Of a stretch of 21,053 bases of DNA, positions 15,023-21,053 are shown in pieces; positions within the stretch are counted from its first letter, which is position 1; every line of letters begins with the position of its first letter. The DNA comes from JBBKXP01 sp038251315 (GTDB lineage: Bacteria > Pseudomonadota > Alphaproteobacteria > Rhodobacterales > Rhodobacteraceae): assembly GCA_038251315.1 (NCBI GenBank), contig JBBSBK010000064.1, positions 1 through 21,053 of the forward strand, in the 5' to 3' direction. The translations under genes were made by a program, and so were the position numbers. The notes beneath the pieces are model-generated. The model was not told the origin of the DNA and did no database searches. It saw only the letters and a list, made by a program, of their open reading frames with translations.

Positions 15023-15499
15023 TCAGGCGGGTTCGTTTAGGCTTTGCACGGCCAGCGCCGTCAACTTGGCATTGGCCGCCTTTTCCATGTCGAGGATCTG
15101 CGACAGCAGATCGTGTGCCTTTTCGTTGCCCAGCACCTTGGCCCATTCGCGCAACGTGCCGTAACGGGCGATTTCATAGTGTTCCACGGCCTGACAGGCC
15201 GCGGTCAAAGCGGCGTCGAGCGCGATGCCGCTGGCCTCTTTGATGATCCCTTCGGTTTCCTTGACCAGCCCTTCGATGGCGTCGCACTTTTCGCCTTCGG
15301 GCTTGGCGTTGATGGTCTTGAAGACGTTGTCGAGGATCTTGATCTGCTCTTTCGTCTCGGCAAGATGGTCGTTGACCGTCTTTTTCAGCGCGGCCGATCC
15401 GGCGGCGCTTGCGACCTTGGGCAGAGCCTTGGTCAGCGCGTTTTCGGCAAAGTAGATGTCTTTCAGCGTGTGGTGGAACGCTTCGGCGAGGGTCTTCAT
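15023..15499 (-). CDS. DUF892 / YciE-YciF ferritin-like stress protein
   Basis: A 158-residue protein of the DUF892 family, which folds as a ferritin-like four-helix bundle able to bind two metals. The opening LAEAFHHTLKDIYFAENALTK is the family signature. Candidate metal ligands are Glu19, Glu48 (in DHLAETKEQ), Glu109 (in AVEHYEIARY) and Glu139 (in DMEKAA), one per helix as expected. Homologues are induced by osmotic or general stress in enterobacteria and alphaproteobacteria. The ATG at 15499 has GGAG 8 bases upstream and is preceded by an EcfG-type promoter. An in-frame extension to 15694 is antisense to the TrhO coding region and unlike the family. It stands alone as a single-gene transcript. 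Confidence 0.92.
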   Translation of the reverse strand: MKTLAEAFHHTLKDIYFAENALTKALPKVASAAGSAALKKTVNDHLAETKEQIKILDNVFKTINAKPEGEKCDAIEGLVKETEGIIKEASGIALDAALTAACQAVEHYEIARYGTLREWAKVLGNEKAHDLLSQILDMEKAANAKLTALAVQSLNEPA

Positions 15500-15537
15500 G
15501 GGATATTCTCCGGTGCATTGGTTCAGACTGCTGGCCC

Positions 15538-15562
15538 AACGCGACGCGCGGCAATTCGTTCC
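15538..15562 (-). promoter_or_regulatory. EcfG-type general stress promoter for the DUF892 gene
   Basis: Reading the minus strand, GGAAC (15562-15558) is followed after exactly 16 bases by CGTT (15541-15538). This matches the GGAAC-N16/17-CGTT consensus of the alphaproteobacterial EcfG sigma factor without a mismatch. Transcription would start near 15530, leaving a leader of about 30 bases with the GGAG ribosome binding site. Confidence 0.6.
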
Positions 15563-15606
15563 GCGCCCGCCTTGCCCCCTGTGGACGTCGGGCGTATCCC
15601 CGCCAC

Positions 15607-16512
15607 ATGCTGACCGTCGCCGCCCTGTATCATTTTGCCCGCTTCGATGACCCTGCTGCCCTGCGTGCGCCCTTGCTGGACCTCTGCCGTTCAACCGCGA
15701 TCAGCGGCACCCTGCTGCTGGCGCCCGAAGGCATAAACGGCACCGTCGCAGGCGCGGCAGAGGCCATCGACACCCTGATCGCCCATCTGCGCACCCTGCC
15801 CGGGTGTGCCGCGCTCGCATGGAAGCGCAGTCATGCCGCCACACCGCCGTTCAACCGCATGAAGGTGCGCATCAAGCGCGAGATCGTCACGATGGGCCAG
15901 CCGGACGTCGATCCGCTGGCCGCTGTCGGCCATTACGTTGCGCCCGCCGACTGGAATGCCCTGATCAGTGCGCCCGATGTTGCCGTCATCGACACCCGCA
16001 ACGCTTACGAGGTTTCTATCGGCAGCTTTGCCGGCGCTGTCGATCCGCAGACCAGCAGTTTTTCGGAATTTCCCGTGTGGTGGGCGGCCAACCGCGACAG
16101 GTTCGCGGGCAAGCGGGTGGCGATGTTCTGCACCGGGGGCATCCGCTGTGAAAAGTCAACCAACTATCTGTTGTCGCAGGGGGTGCGGGATGTGTTCCAC
16201 CTCCAGGGCGGCATCCTCAAATATCTCGAAGAGGTAGCGCCCGAGGAGAGTCTTTGGCAGGGCGAATGTTTCGTTTTCGACGGGCGGGTGTCGGTCGGGC
16301 ATGGGCTGGCCGAAGGGCCGCACGAATTGTGTCACGCCTGCCGCCGCCCGATCCTGCCCGCCGACAAGGACCGCCCGGAATATGAGGCGGGCGTGGCCTG
16401 TCATGCCTGCGTTGAACAGACGAGTGAGGCTGACAAGGCGCGGTTTCGTGAACGTCAAAAGCAGATGACGTTGGCAAAGACGCGCGGCCAGCGCCATCTG
16501 GGGGCCGCCTGA
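15607..16512 (+). CDS. trhO: tRNA uridine(34) hydroxylase TrhO (rhodanese-domain, formerly UPF0176/YceA)
   Basis: A 301-residue protein. TrhO hydroxylates uridine 34 in tRNA anticodons using molecular oxygen, the first step to 5-methoxy- or 5-carboxymethoxyuridine. The N-terminal domain shows GTLLLAPEGINGT (34-46). The rhodanese domain has VIDTRNAYEVSIGSF (127-141) and the active-site loop CTGGIRCEKS, with Cys175 and Cys181. The C-terminus carries two CHAC pairs (Cys242/Cys245 and Cys265/Cys268) that look like a zinc knuckle. The ATG at 15607 is chosen from family alignment; upstream sequence is out of family and there is no strong ribosome binding site, so initiation may be weak. The gene diverges from the DUF892 gene and abuts the next gene without a gap. 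Confidence 0.93.
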   Translation: MLTVAALYHFARFDDPAALRAPLLDLCRSTAISGTLLLAPEGINGTVAGAAEAIDTLIAHLRTLPGCAALAWKRSHAATPPFNRMKVRIKREIVTMGQPDVDPLAAVGHYVAPADWNALISAPDVAVIDTRNAYEVSIGSFAGAVDPQTSSFSEFPVWWAANRDRFAGKRVAMFCTGGIRCEKSTNYLLSQGVRDVFHLQGGILKYLEEVAPEESLWQGECFVFDGRVSVGHGLAEGPHELCHACRRPILPADKDRPEYEAGVACHACVEQTSEADKARFRERQKQMTLAKTRGQRHLGAA

Positions 16513-17556
16513 ATGGCGGCGGTCGGGCGGCAGGTTCTGGCGCTGGGGCTGGGGGCCGGGGCGGGGTATGCCGCCTATCGTGCGGGCATGCCCTTGCCGT
16601 GGATGCTGGGGCCGATGTTGGTGAATACCATCGCGGCGCTGTCCCGTGCCCCTGTCGCGGGGCCGGTCTGGGCGCGGCCGTATGTGGTGCCGGTGATCGG
16701 CGTCATGCTGGGGTCTGCCGTGACCGCAGAGGTGTTTTCGCAGCTTGGTGAATGGGGCGTGACCCTGCTGCTGATGCTGCCGTTTCTATTTGTCGCCGCT
16801 GGACTGTCGTTTCTGATCTATCGCCGTCTTGGCGGGTATGACCGGGTGACGGCGTTTTATTCCGCGATGCCGGGTGGGTTGAACGAAATGCTGCTGGCGG
16901 GGATTGATGCCGGGGGGCATGAACGCCGGATTGCGGTGGCCCATGCCAGCCGCATCCTGATCGTGGTGCTGTGCATCGGGCTGTATTTCGGTTTCGTTCT
17001 GGGGGTGCGTCCGGGTGCAGGCGGGGTGCGTCCGTGGATCGGTTTGGATGTGCTGAGTTGGCTCGACTGGGCCGTGCTGGCCGGCTGTGCGCTGATCGGG
17101 GCACCGTTGGGCAAGGTATTGAGAATCCCGGCGGGCAATGTGCTGGGGCCGATGATCTTGAGCGCCGTCGCGCATGTGTTGCATCTGGTCGAGATTGCGC
17201 CGCCCACGCTGATCGTCAACAGCGCCCAGATCGTGCTGGGCACTGTGATCGGCTGTCGTTTTCTGGGGTCGGCGCTGCGCGAGATCGGGCTGGATCTGCG
17301 GCTTGGTCTGATGTCGTCGGTATCGATGATGACGGTGGCGGTGGGGTTCGCGCAGATCACCGGGGCGCTGACTGGCACGCCGCCCAGTCAGGTGTTTCTG
17401 GCTTACAGCCCCGGCGGGTTGACCGAGATGTCGCTGCTCGCCCTCGCGATGGGACAGGAGGTGGCGTATGTGTCGGTGATGCACATTCTGCGCATCCTGC
17501 TGGTGATCGGAATCGCGCCATCGGTGTTCAAGCGGTTCGCGTTACCCCGCCCGTAG
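16513..17556 (+). CDS. AbrB-family integral membrane protein (putative transporter, duplicated fold)
   Basis: A 347-residue, highly hydrophobic protein of the AbrB (formerly 'ammonia monooxygenase'-annotated) family, unrelated to true AmoA and to the Bacillus AbrB regulator. An internal duplication is clear: LPWMLGPML (28-36) recurs as GNVLGPMIL (208-216), and PGGLNEM (120-126) recurs as PGGLTEM (300-306), implying two inverted or tandem membrane halves. The substrate is not established for the family. The ATG follows the TrhO stop directly with no intervening base, so the two are co-transcribed and probably coupled. The last 15 bases overlap the converging transglycosylase gene. Confidence 0.88.
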   Translation: MAAVGRQVLALGLGAGAGYAAYRAGMPLPWMLGPMLVNTIAALSRAPVAGPVWARPYVVPVIGVMLGSAVTAEVFSQLGEWGVTLLLMLPFLFVAAGLSFLIYRRLGGYDRVTAFYSAMPGGLNEMLLAGIDAGGHERRIAVAHASRILIVVLCIGLYFGFVLGVRPGAGGVRPWIGLDVLSWLDWAVLAGCALIGAPLGKVLRIPAGNVLGPMILSAVAHVLHLVEIAPPTLIVNSAQIVLGTVIGCRFLGSALREIGLDLRLGLMSSVSMMTVAVGFAQITGALTGTPPSQVFLAYSPGGLTEMSLLALAMGQEVAYVSVMHILRILLVIGIAPSVFKRFALPRP

Positions 17557-18030
17557 CCCGGTTTCGACCAGCATGCCCCGCCGCTTTGCTTCGTAATAAT
17601 AGCCGCTGGCATACCATTTTATCGCCGTCGCCTCGTCGCCGTTCGACAGCAACCATGCGCCGCGCAGGTATTTGACAGCGTAGCGCAGGTTCGTGTCGGC
17701 ATCGAGAAGTTCGGACGCCGGGCCGCGATGACCCATGGTGCGCGCTGTTTCCGGCTGAATCTGCATCAGGCCGTAATAGGGGCCGTTGCGCGCGCCCGGA
17801 TTGTAGCCGCTTTCGCGCTGGATCGACCGATGGATCAGACTGGCGGGCACATCGTAGATTTGCGCGTATTTGGTGATCAGCGCCTGCAGTTGCGGGGTCT
17901 CGTTGGCGTGCAGGCCGGTCGCTGCGAAGGCCATCGCGGCGGAGTCTTCGTCGCGGCCACGGCGGGAACAGGCGGCCAGTGCACCGACCGTCAAGCCCAG
18001 CGCCGCACGTCGCGTTAGTGTGGTGATCAT
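17542..18030 (-). CDS. Small lytic transglycosylase (SLT domain) lipoprotein, possibly Tat-exported
   Basis: A 162-residue peptidoglycan lytic transglycosylase. The N-terminus TRRAALGLTVGALAAC combines a lipobox (LAAC, Cys21) with a twin-arginine-like TRRxxL, so Tat export and lipidation are both plausible. The catalytic Glu73 lies in QRESGYNP, followed by GLMQIQP (88-93) and the closing WYASGYYYEAKRRG, as in other family-1 SLT domains. It would cleave the glycan strand between MurNAc and GlcNAc at the cell envelope. It is compact, an SLT domain with little else, similar to EmtA-like or flagellar/secretion-associated enzymes, but no such genes are near. Its 3' end overlaps the convergent AbrB-family gene by 15 bases. 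Confidence 0.92.
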   Translation of the reverse strand: MITTLTRRAALGLTVGALAACSRRGRDEDSAAMAFAATGLHANETPQLQALITKYAQIYDVPASLIHRSIQRESGYNPGARNGPYYGLMQIQPETARTMGHRGPASELLDADTNLRYAVKYLRGAWLLSNGDEATAIKWYASGYYYEAKRRGMLVETGLRAG

Positions 18031-18228
18031 CCTGTTTGTCCCCGTCGTTTTGCTGCTACACTAGGGGCTGGCCCCCATCTGGCAAGCGGGAGATCTTGCA
18101 TCGGCAAAGTCCCGCGTACGTTCCTCACGCAACAATGCTTACGGACATGGCTGTAACGTGGCCGGATCCGGACCATTTGCAGGTATGATCCCGGTGCGAA
18201 TTGGGCAGCACCCCGGCCCACAGAAGGC

Positions 18229-18259
18229 TTGACACCCTGCGGGCGGCTGCGCGTAAGGT
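18229..18259 (+). promoter_or_regulatory. Candidate promoter of the proXVW operon
   Basis: A perfect TTGACA (18229-18234) is followed after 19 bases by TAAGGT (18254-18259), a weak -10. The spacing is long, so the -35 is the firm part. A start near 18266 would give a leader of roughly 70 bases. Confidence 0.4.
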
Positions 18260-18282
18260 TGGCTCATGTCTGGTGAGCCAAC
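18258..18282 (+). promoter_or_regulatory. Perfect 9-bp inverted repeat at the start of the proX leader
   Basis: GTTGGCTCA (18258-18266) and TGAGCCAAC (18274-18282) are perfect inverted copies around a 7-base spacer. They overlap the presumed -10/start site. As DNA this could be an operator; as RNA it is a stable 5' hairpin. A second, weaker stem, TGGGC (18287-18291) with GCCCA (18299-18303), follows. Confidence 0.55.
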
Positions 18283-18334
18283 TGTTTGGGCATTTTACGC
18301 CCACGCCGGACCGTAACCCAAAGGGGGACCAATC

Positions 18335-19306
18335 ATGTCAAACCATTTCACTTGCCTGGGTGCGGCCCGCACCGGCCTTTTGGCCACGCTTCTGGCCACA
18401 TCTTTTGCAACTGTCCTGTCGGCCGAGGATTCGCCCGACCCGATCAAGCTGACCCTGCACGACTGGACCGGCCAATTGATCACCACGCAGATCATGGGCG
18501 AGGTGTTGAAAGCAGCCGGCAACAACGTCGAATACGTGCAGGCTGATTATCTGGCGCAGTTCGCGGGCTTAGAGACCGGCGACCTCGACGTCGCGATGGA
18601 GATGTGGGAGACGACGGGCCGCGAGGCGATGGACGTCGCCATCGCGACCGGCAACGTCGAAAACTTTGGCCCGACCGGCATGCAGGCCAAGGAGGAATGG
18701 TGGTATCCGGCTTACATGGCCGACCGCTGCCCCGGCCTGCCGAACTGGGAGGCGCTGAAGGAACCCGCCTGCGCCGAGGCGTTTTCGACCGCCGAAACTG
18801 CCCCCAAAGGGCGCTATCTGGGCGGCCCGGTGACGTGGGGCGGGTTCGACGATGAACGGGTCGAGGCCTTGGGCCTGCCGTTCGAGGTGATCCACGCAGG
18901 CACCGACGCCGCCCTGTTCGCGGAGTTGGAAAGTGCCTATCAGCGCGAGGCTCCGGTGTTGCTGTGGGTCTATGCGCCGCACTGGGCCCCGGCGAAATAC
19001 GATGGGGCCTGGGTCGAATTCCCCGAGTATTCAGCGGACTGCTACAACGACCCGGCGACGGGCCTGAACCCCGATATGGCCTATGACTGTGGCAAACCGT
19101 TCGGCGAAATCTGGAAGGTTGGCTGGGTCGGCGTCGCCGACAAATGGACCGCCGCCTATGCTGCGATCAAGGCGTTCAGCATCGACAACGACGAGATGGG
19201 CAAGATGATCACCGCCGTCGATCTGGACGGGCAGACGGTGGATGCCGTGGTGGCCGACTGGATGGCGAATAACGAGGATCGCTGGAAGGGTTGGATCGGG
19301 CAGTAG
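18335..19306 (+). CDS. proX: Glycine betaine/proline-type ABC transporter substrate-binding protein
   Basis: A 323-residue periplasmic binding protein of the OpuAC/ProX family. A signal peptide of about 30 residues ends VLSA before Glu31. Mature-protein hallmarks are the early LHDWTGQLITTQIMGEVL, then LDVAMEMWETT and later VLLWVYAPHWAPAKY, rich in tryptophans that could form a cation-pi cage for quaternary ammonium ligands. Four cysteines occur in two pairs likely to form disulfides (DRCPGLP with EPACAE; ADCYND with YDCGKP). The start follows AAGGGGG (18321-18327). It is first in a three-gene importer operon with the ATPase and permease downstream. Betaine, choline, proline betaine or DMSP are candidate ligands; the sequence does not decide. 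Confidence 0.9.
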   Translation: MSNHFTCLGAARTGLLATLLATSFATVLSAEDSPDPIKLTLHDWTGQLITTQIMGEVLKAAGNNVEYVQADYLAQFAGLETGDLDVAMEMWETTGREAMDVAIATGNVENFGPTGMQAKEEWWYPAYMADRCPGLPNWEALKEPACAEAFSTAETAPKGRYLGGPVTWGGFDDERVEALGLPFEVIHAGTDAALFAELESAYQREAPVLLWVYAPHWAPAKYDGAWVEFPEYSADCYNDPATGLNPDMAYDCGKPFGEIWKVGWVGVADKWTAAYAAIKAFSIDNDEMGKMITAVDLDGQTVDAVVADWMANNEDRWKGWIGQ

Positions 19307-19311
19307 CCGCA

Positions 19312-19338
19312 TGGCCGCCTGCCCGGCGCGGGCGGCCA
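19312..19338 (+). promoter_or_regulatory. Strong intercistronic hairpin between proX and proV genes
   Basis: TGGCCGCCTGC (19312-19322) pairs with GCGGGCGGCCA (19328-19338) across a five-base loop: 11 pairs, one of them U-G. It fills most of the 48-base gap and lacks a T-run. A role in stabilising the binding-protein message or attenuating read-through is likely. Confidence 0.65.
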
Positions 19339-19354
19339 CCGTCACAGGTTTGCC

Positions 19355-20362
19355 ATGACTGAACCCAAGCTGATCTGCCGCAATGTCTGGAAGCTGTTCG
19401 GCAACCGGGCAGCGCAGAAATTCGTCGCGATGGCCGATCCGACGTCTGACGCACTGGAGGCGGAGGGCCTGATCGGGGCGGTGCGCGATGTGAACATCGA
19501 CGTGCAGGACGGCGAGATTTTCGTCATCATGGGCCTGTCGGGGTCGGGCAAATCGACCCTCGTGCGCTGTCTGTCACGGCTGGTCGAACCGACGGCGGGC
19601 GAGATTCTGTTCAACGGCGACAATCTGCTGACCGCCAGCACGGCGCAGATGATCGACATTCGTCGGCACAAGATGGGCATGGTGTTTCAGCATTTCGCCC
19701 TGCTGCCGCATCTGACGGTGTTGGAAAACGTCGCCTTTCCGCTGGCAGTGCAGGGGGCCGCGCCGGATGTGCGCCGCAACCGGGCGATGGAGGTGATCGA
19801 GCTGGTCGGGCTGGGCGGGCGCGAGGCGTCGTATCCGCGCCAGTTGTCAGGTGGCCAGCAACAGCGTGTCGGCATTGCCCGCTCGCTCGCCGTCGAGCCG
19901 GAACTGTGGTTTCTGGACGAGCCGTTTTCGGCCCTCGACCCGTTGATCCGGCGCGAGATGCAGGACGAATTCATTCGACTGCAATCGGTCCTGAAAAAGA
20001 CCATCGTGTTCATCACCCATGATTTTGACGAGGCGATCCGGTTGGCCGACCGGATCGCGATCATGAAGGACGGGGCGATCGTGCAGTGTTCGACCCCCGA
20101 AGATATCGTGTTGCACCCCGCGACCGATTATGTCCGCGCGTTTTCACAAGCGGTGCCGCGGGCCAAGGTGGTGCGGGTGTCGCGCCTGATGGTGCCGGGG
20201 GATGGTGCCGCGACGGGCGACATTCCAGCGCGGGCGACGGTGGCCGAGGCGGCGGTGCGGTTTGCGAATGGTGCGGTGGCGCTGCGCGTCGTCGGTGACG
20301 ATGGTGTGCCGCTGGGCCACCTGCCGCGCGAGGCCGTCGTGAACATGATGCTGGAGGGGTGA
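19355..20362 (+). CDS. proV: Glycine betaine/proline-type ABC transporter ATPase
   Basis: A 335-residue ProV/OpuAA-type ATPase. An N-terminal extension typical of ProV (VWKLFGNRAA) precedes Walker A GLSGSGKS (60-67). The Q-loop is VFQHFALLPHLTVLENVAF, the signature LSGGQQQR (164-171), Walker B ends at Glu189 and the switch residue is His222. The C-terminal part, after THDFDEAIRLADR, is shorter than in E. coli ProV (about 400 residues): only about 70 residues remain where tandem CBS domains sense ionic strength, so osmotic gating may differ or be absent. It starts 16 bases past the intercistronic hairpin with a weak ribosome binding site, and its stop shares one base with the permease start (TGATG). 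Confidence 0.93.
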   Translation: MTEPKLICRNVWKLFGNRAAQKFVAMADPTSDALEAEGLIGAVRDVNIDVQDGEIFVIMGLSGSGKSTLVRCLSRLVEPTAGEILFNGDNLLTASTAQMIDIRRHKMGMVFQHFALLPHLTVLENVAFPLAVQGAAPDVRRNRAMEVIELVGLGGREASYPRQLSGGQQQRVGIARSLAVEPELWFLDEPFSALDPLIRREMQDEFIRLQSVLKKTIVFITHDFDEAIRLADRIAIMKDGAIVQCSTPEDIVLHPATDYVRAFSQAVPRAKVVRVSRLMVPGDGAATGDIPARATVAEAAVRFANGAVALRVVGDDGVPLGHLPREAVVNMMLEG

Positions 20363-21053
20363 TGGCGATTTTGGCCGATCATCCTGTTGCGCCGCGTTTG
20401 CCTGTTACATGGATCGGCTGGGCGTTGGTGATGGTGGCGTTTGTCGCCCTTTGGCAGTTCGGCCGCGCCGTGGCCCCTTGGGCCTTTGACTACCCCGCCG
20501 CGCTGACATTTCCTGCGGCGCGGTGGATCACGGCGTTCACCAAATGGCTGCTGAACGAGGCGACATTCGGCCTGTTCACGTTCAAGGACATGACCCGCTT
20601 TATCGCCGCCGTGATCGAAGCGCCGTATCGCGTTGTGCTGTCGCTGTTGTCGACCGGGTTCCTGTCGGGGCGGGGATCGACGGCGGTGCAGATCACCCCG
20701 CCACTAAGCTGGGTCGCGGTGATCGGGGCGTTTGCACTCGCGGGTTGGGTCGCCGGGGGTGTCCGGCTGGCGAGCGTCGTCGTGGTCTGTCTGGGGTTCG
20801 TTGTCGTCTTTGGCCAGTGGTCGAGCGCGATGGTGACGCTTGCGTCGATCATCATTGCGGTGCCGCTGGGCGTGGTCGGTGGCCTGTTGGTCGGCATCGC
20901 CGCCTATCGCTGGCGGGTGGTGGAAATTGCCATCGCGCCGCTGCTGGACCTGATGCAGACGATCCCGGCGTTTGCCTATCTTGTCCCGATCCTGTTCCTG
21001 TTCGGGTTCGGCCCGACGGCGGCGATCCTTGCCACGCTGATCTACGCGATGCC
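20362..21053 (+). CDS. proW: Glycine betaine/proline-type ABC transporter permease, 3' end outside window
   Basis: An open frame starts at an ATG that shares one base with the proV stop (TGATG), with GGAGGGG just upstream, and runs off the window after 230 codons. It reads as a ProW/OpuAB permease: a first membrane segment at about residues 16-36, an amphipathic stretch, then consecutive membrane segments from about 115 on, and the family hallmark LLDLMQTIPAFAYLVPILF (195-213). It forms the membrane channel of the importer with the two preceding gene products. The window end removes the C-terminal part, so completeness cannot be judged. Confidence 0.92.
   Translation, partial: MAILADHPVAPRLPVTWIGWALVMVAFVALWQFGRAVAPWAFDYPAALTFPAARWITAFTKWLLNEATFGLFTFKDMTRFIAAVIEAPYRVVLSLLSTGFLSGRGSTAVQITPPLSWVAVIGAFALAGWVAGGVRLASVVVVCLGFVVVFGQWSSAMVTLASIIIAVPLGVVGGLLVGIAAYRWRVVEIAIAPLLDLMQTIPAFAYLVPILFLFGFGPTAAILATLIYAM

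Larger units (their letters stand above)
18031..18334. other. Non-coding region between transglycosylase and proX-like gene
   Basis: These 304 bases separate divergent genes and hold no recognisable gene or tRNA. The transglycosylase side has a modest ACAGG ribosome binding site and no clear promoter. Short GC palindromes occur (AGGGGCTGGCCCCC near 18063-18076, CCGGATCCGG near 18163-18172), without a T-run. The right third carries the promoter and inverted repeats of the betaine operon, listed separately. Confidence 0.5.

Noticed and set aside
16513..17556. Possible call as ammonia monooxygenase from the old family name
   Set aside because: The duplicated PGGLxEM/LGPM motifs identify the AbrB-type membrane family, which is unrelated to true AmoA; no other nitrification gene is present.
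18105..18130. GGAAC-N16-CGAT upstream of the transglycosylase gene on the minus strand, similar to an EcfG promoter
   Set aside because: The -10 element departs from the required CGTT and the distance to the start codon is about 75 bases; unlike the DUF892 case it is not convincing.

Overview
The window reads as chromosomal DNA of a high-GC alphaproteobacterium, most likely a Rhodobacteraceae/Roseobacter-type marine or soil heterotroph. This rests on codon usage, dense overlapping operons, several ABC importers for peptides, amino acids and betaine, and protein families common in that group; it is inference, since no rRNA or marker gene is present. I see no insertion sequence, CRISPR array, tRNA, rRNA or phage gene.

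Layout. (1) 1-658, minus strand: 5' part of a branched-chain amino acid-type ABC permease (LivM-like), preceded by a 342-base non-coding stretch with a candidate promoter/operator. (2) 1001-7103, minus strand: six genes joined by stop/start overlaps, in transcription order GntR-type regulator, creatininase-family amidohydrolase, ketopantoate-reductase-like enzyme, short-chain dehydrogenase, M20 metallopeptidase, amidase. (3) 7104-7283: a divergent control region with a 16-base palindrome. (4) 7284-14707, plus strand: a complete peptide-type ABC importer (binding protein, two permeases, two ATPases), then an M32 carboxypeptidase and an RraA-like protein. Blocks 2-4 look like one divergently transcribed uptake-and-degradation locus for a compound with several amide bonds. 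The substrate cannot be read from sequence; the reductase, dehydrogenase and RraA-like protein suggest that a released fragment is a hydroxy or oxo acid.

(5) 14708-15022: non-coding, with nested inverted repeats and a short GC hairpin. (6) 15023-15499, minus: a DUF892/YciF ferritin-like stress protein with an excellent EcfG-type (general stress sigma factor) promoter match. (7) 15607-17556, plus: tRNA uridine hydroxylase TrhO and an AbrB-family membrane protein, directly abutting. (8) 17542-18030, minus: a small lytic transglycosylase lipoprotein, converging on and overlapping the previous gene. (9) 18335-21053, plus: a glycine betaine/proline-type importer, ProX-ProV-ProW, with ProW cut by the window end and a consensus -35 plus a perfect inverted repeat in front of proX.

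The least conventional signals are the amide-degradation locus, its regulator with an unfamiliar C-terminal domain, departures from family consensus in the reductase and creatininase homologues, and strong GC hairpins placed right after both binding-protein genes, where other junctions inside these importer operons mostly overlap.
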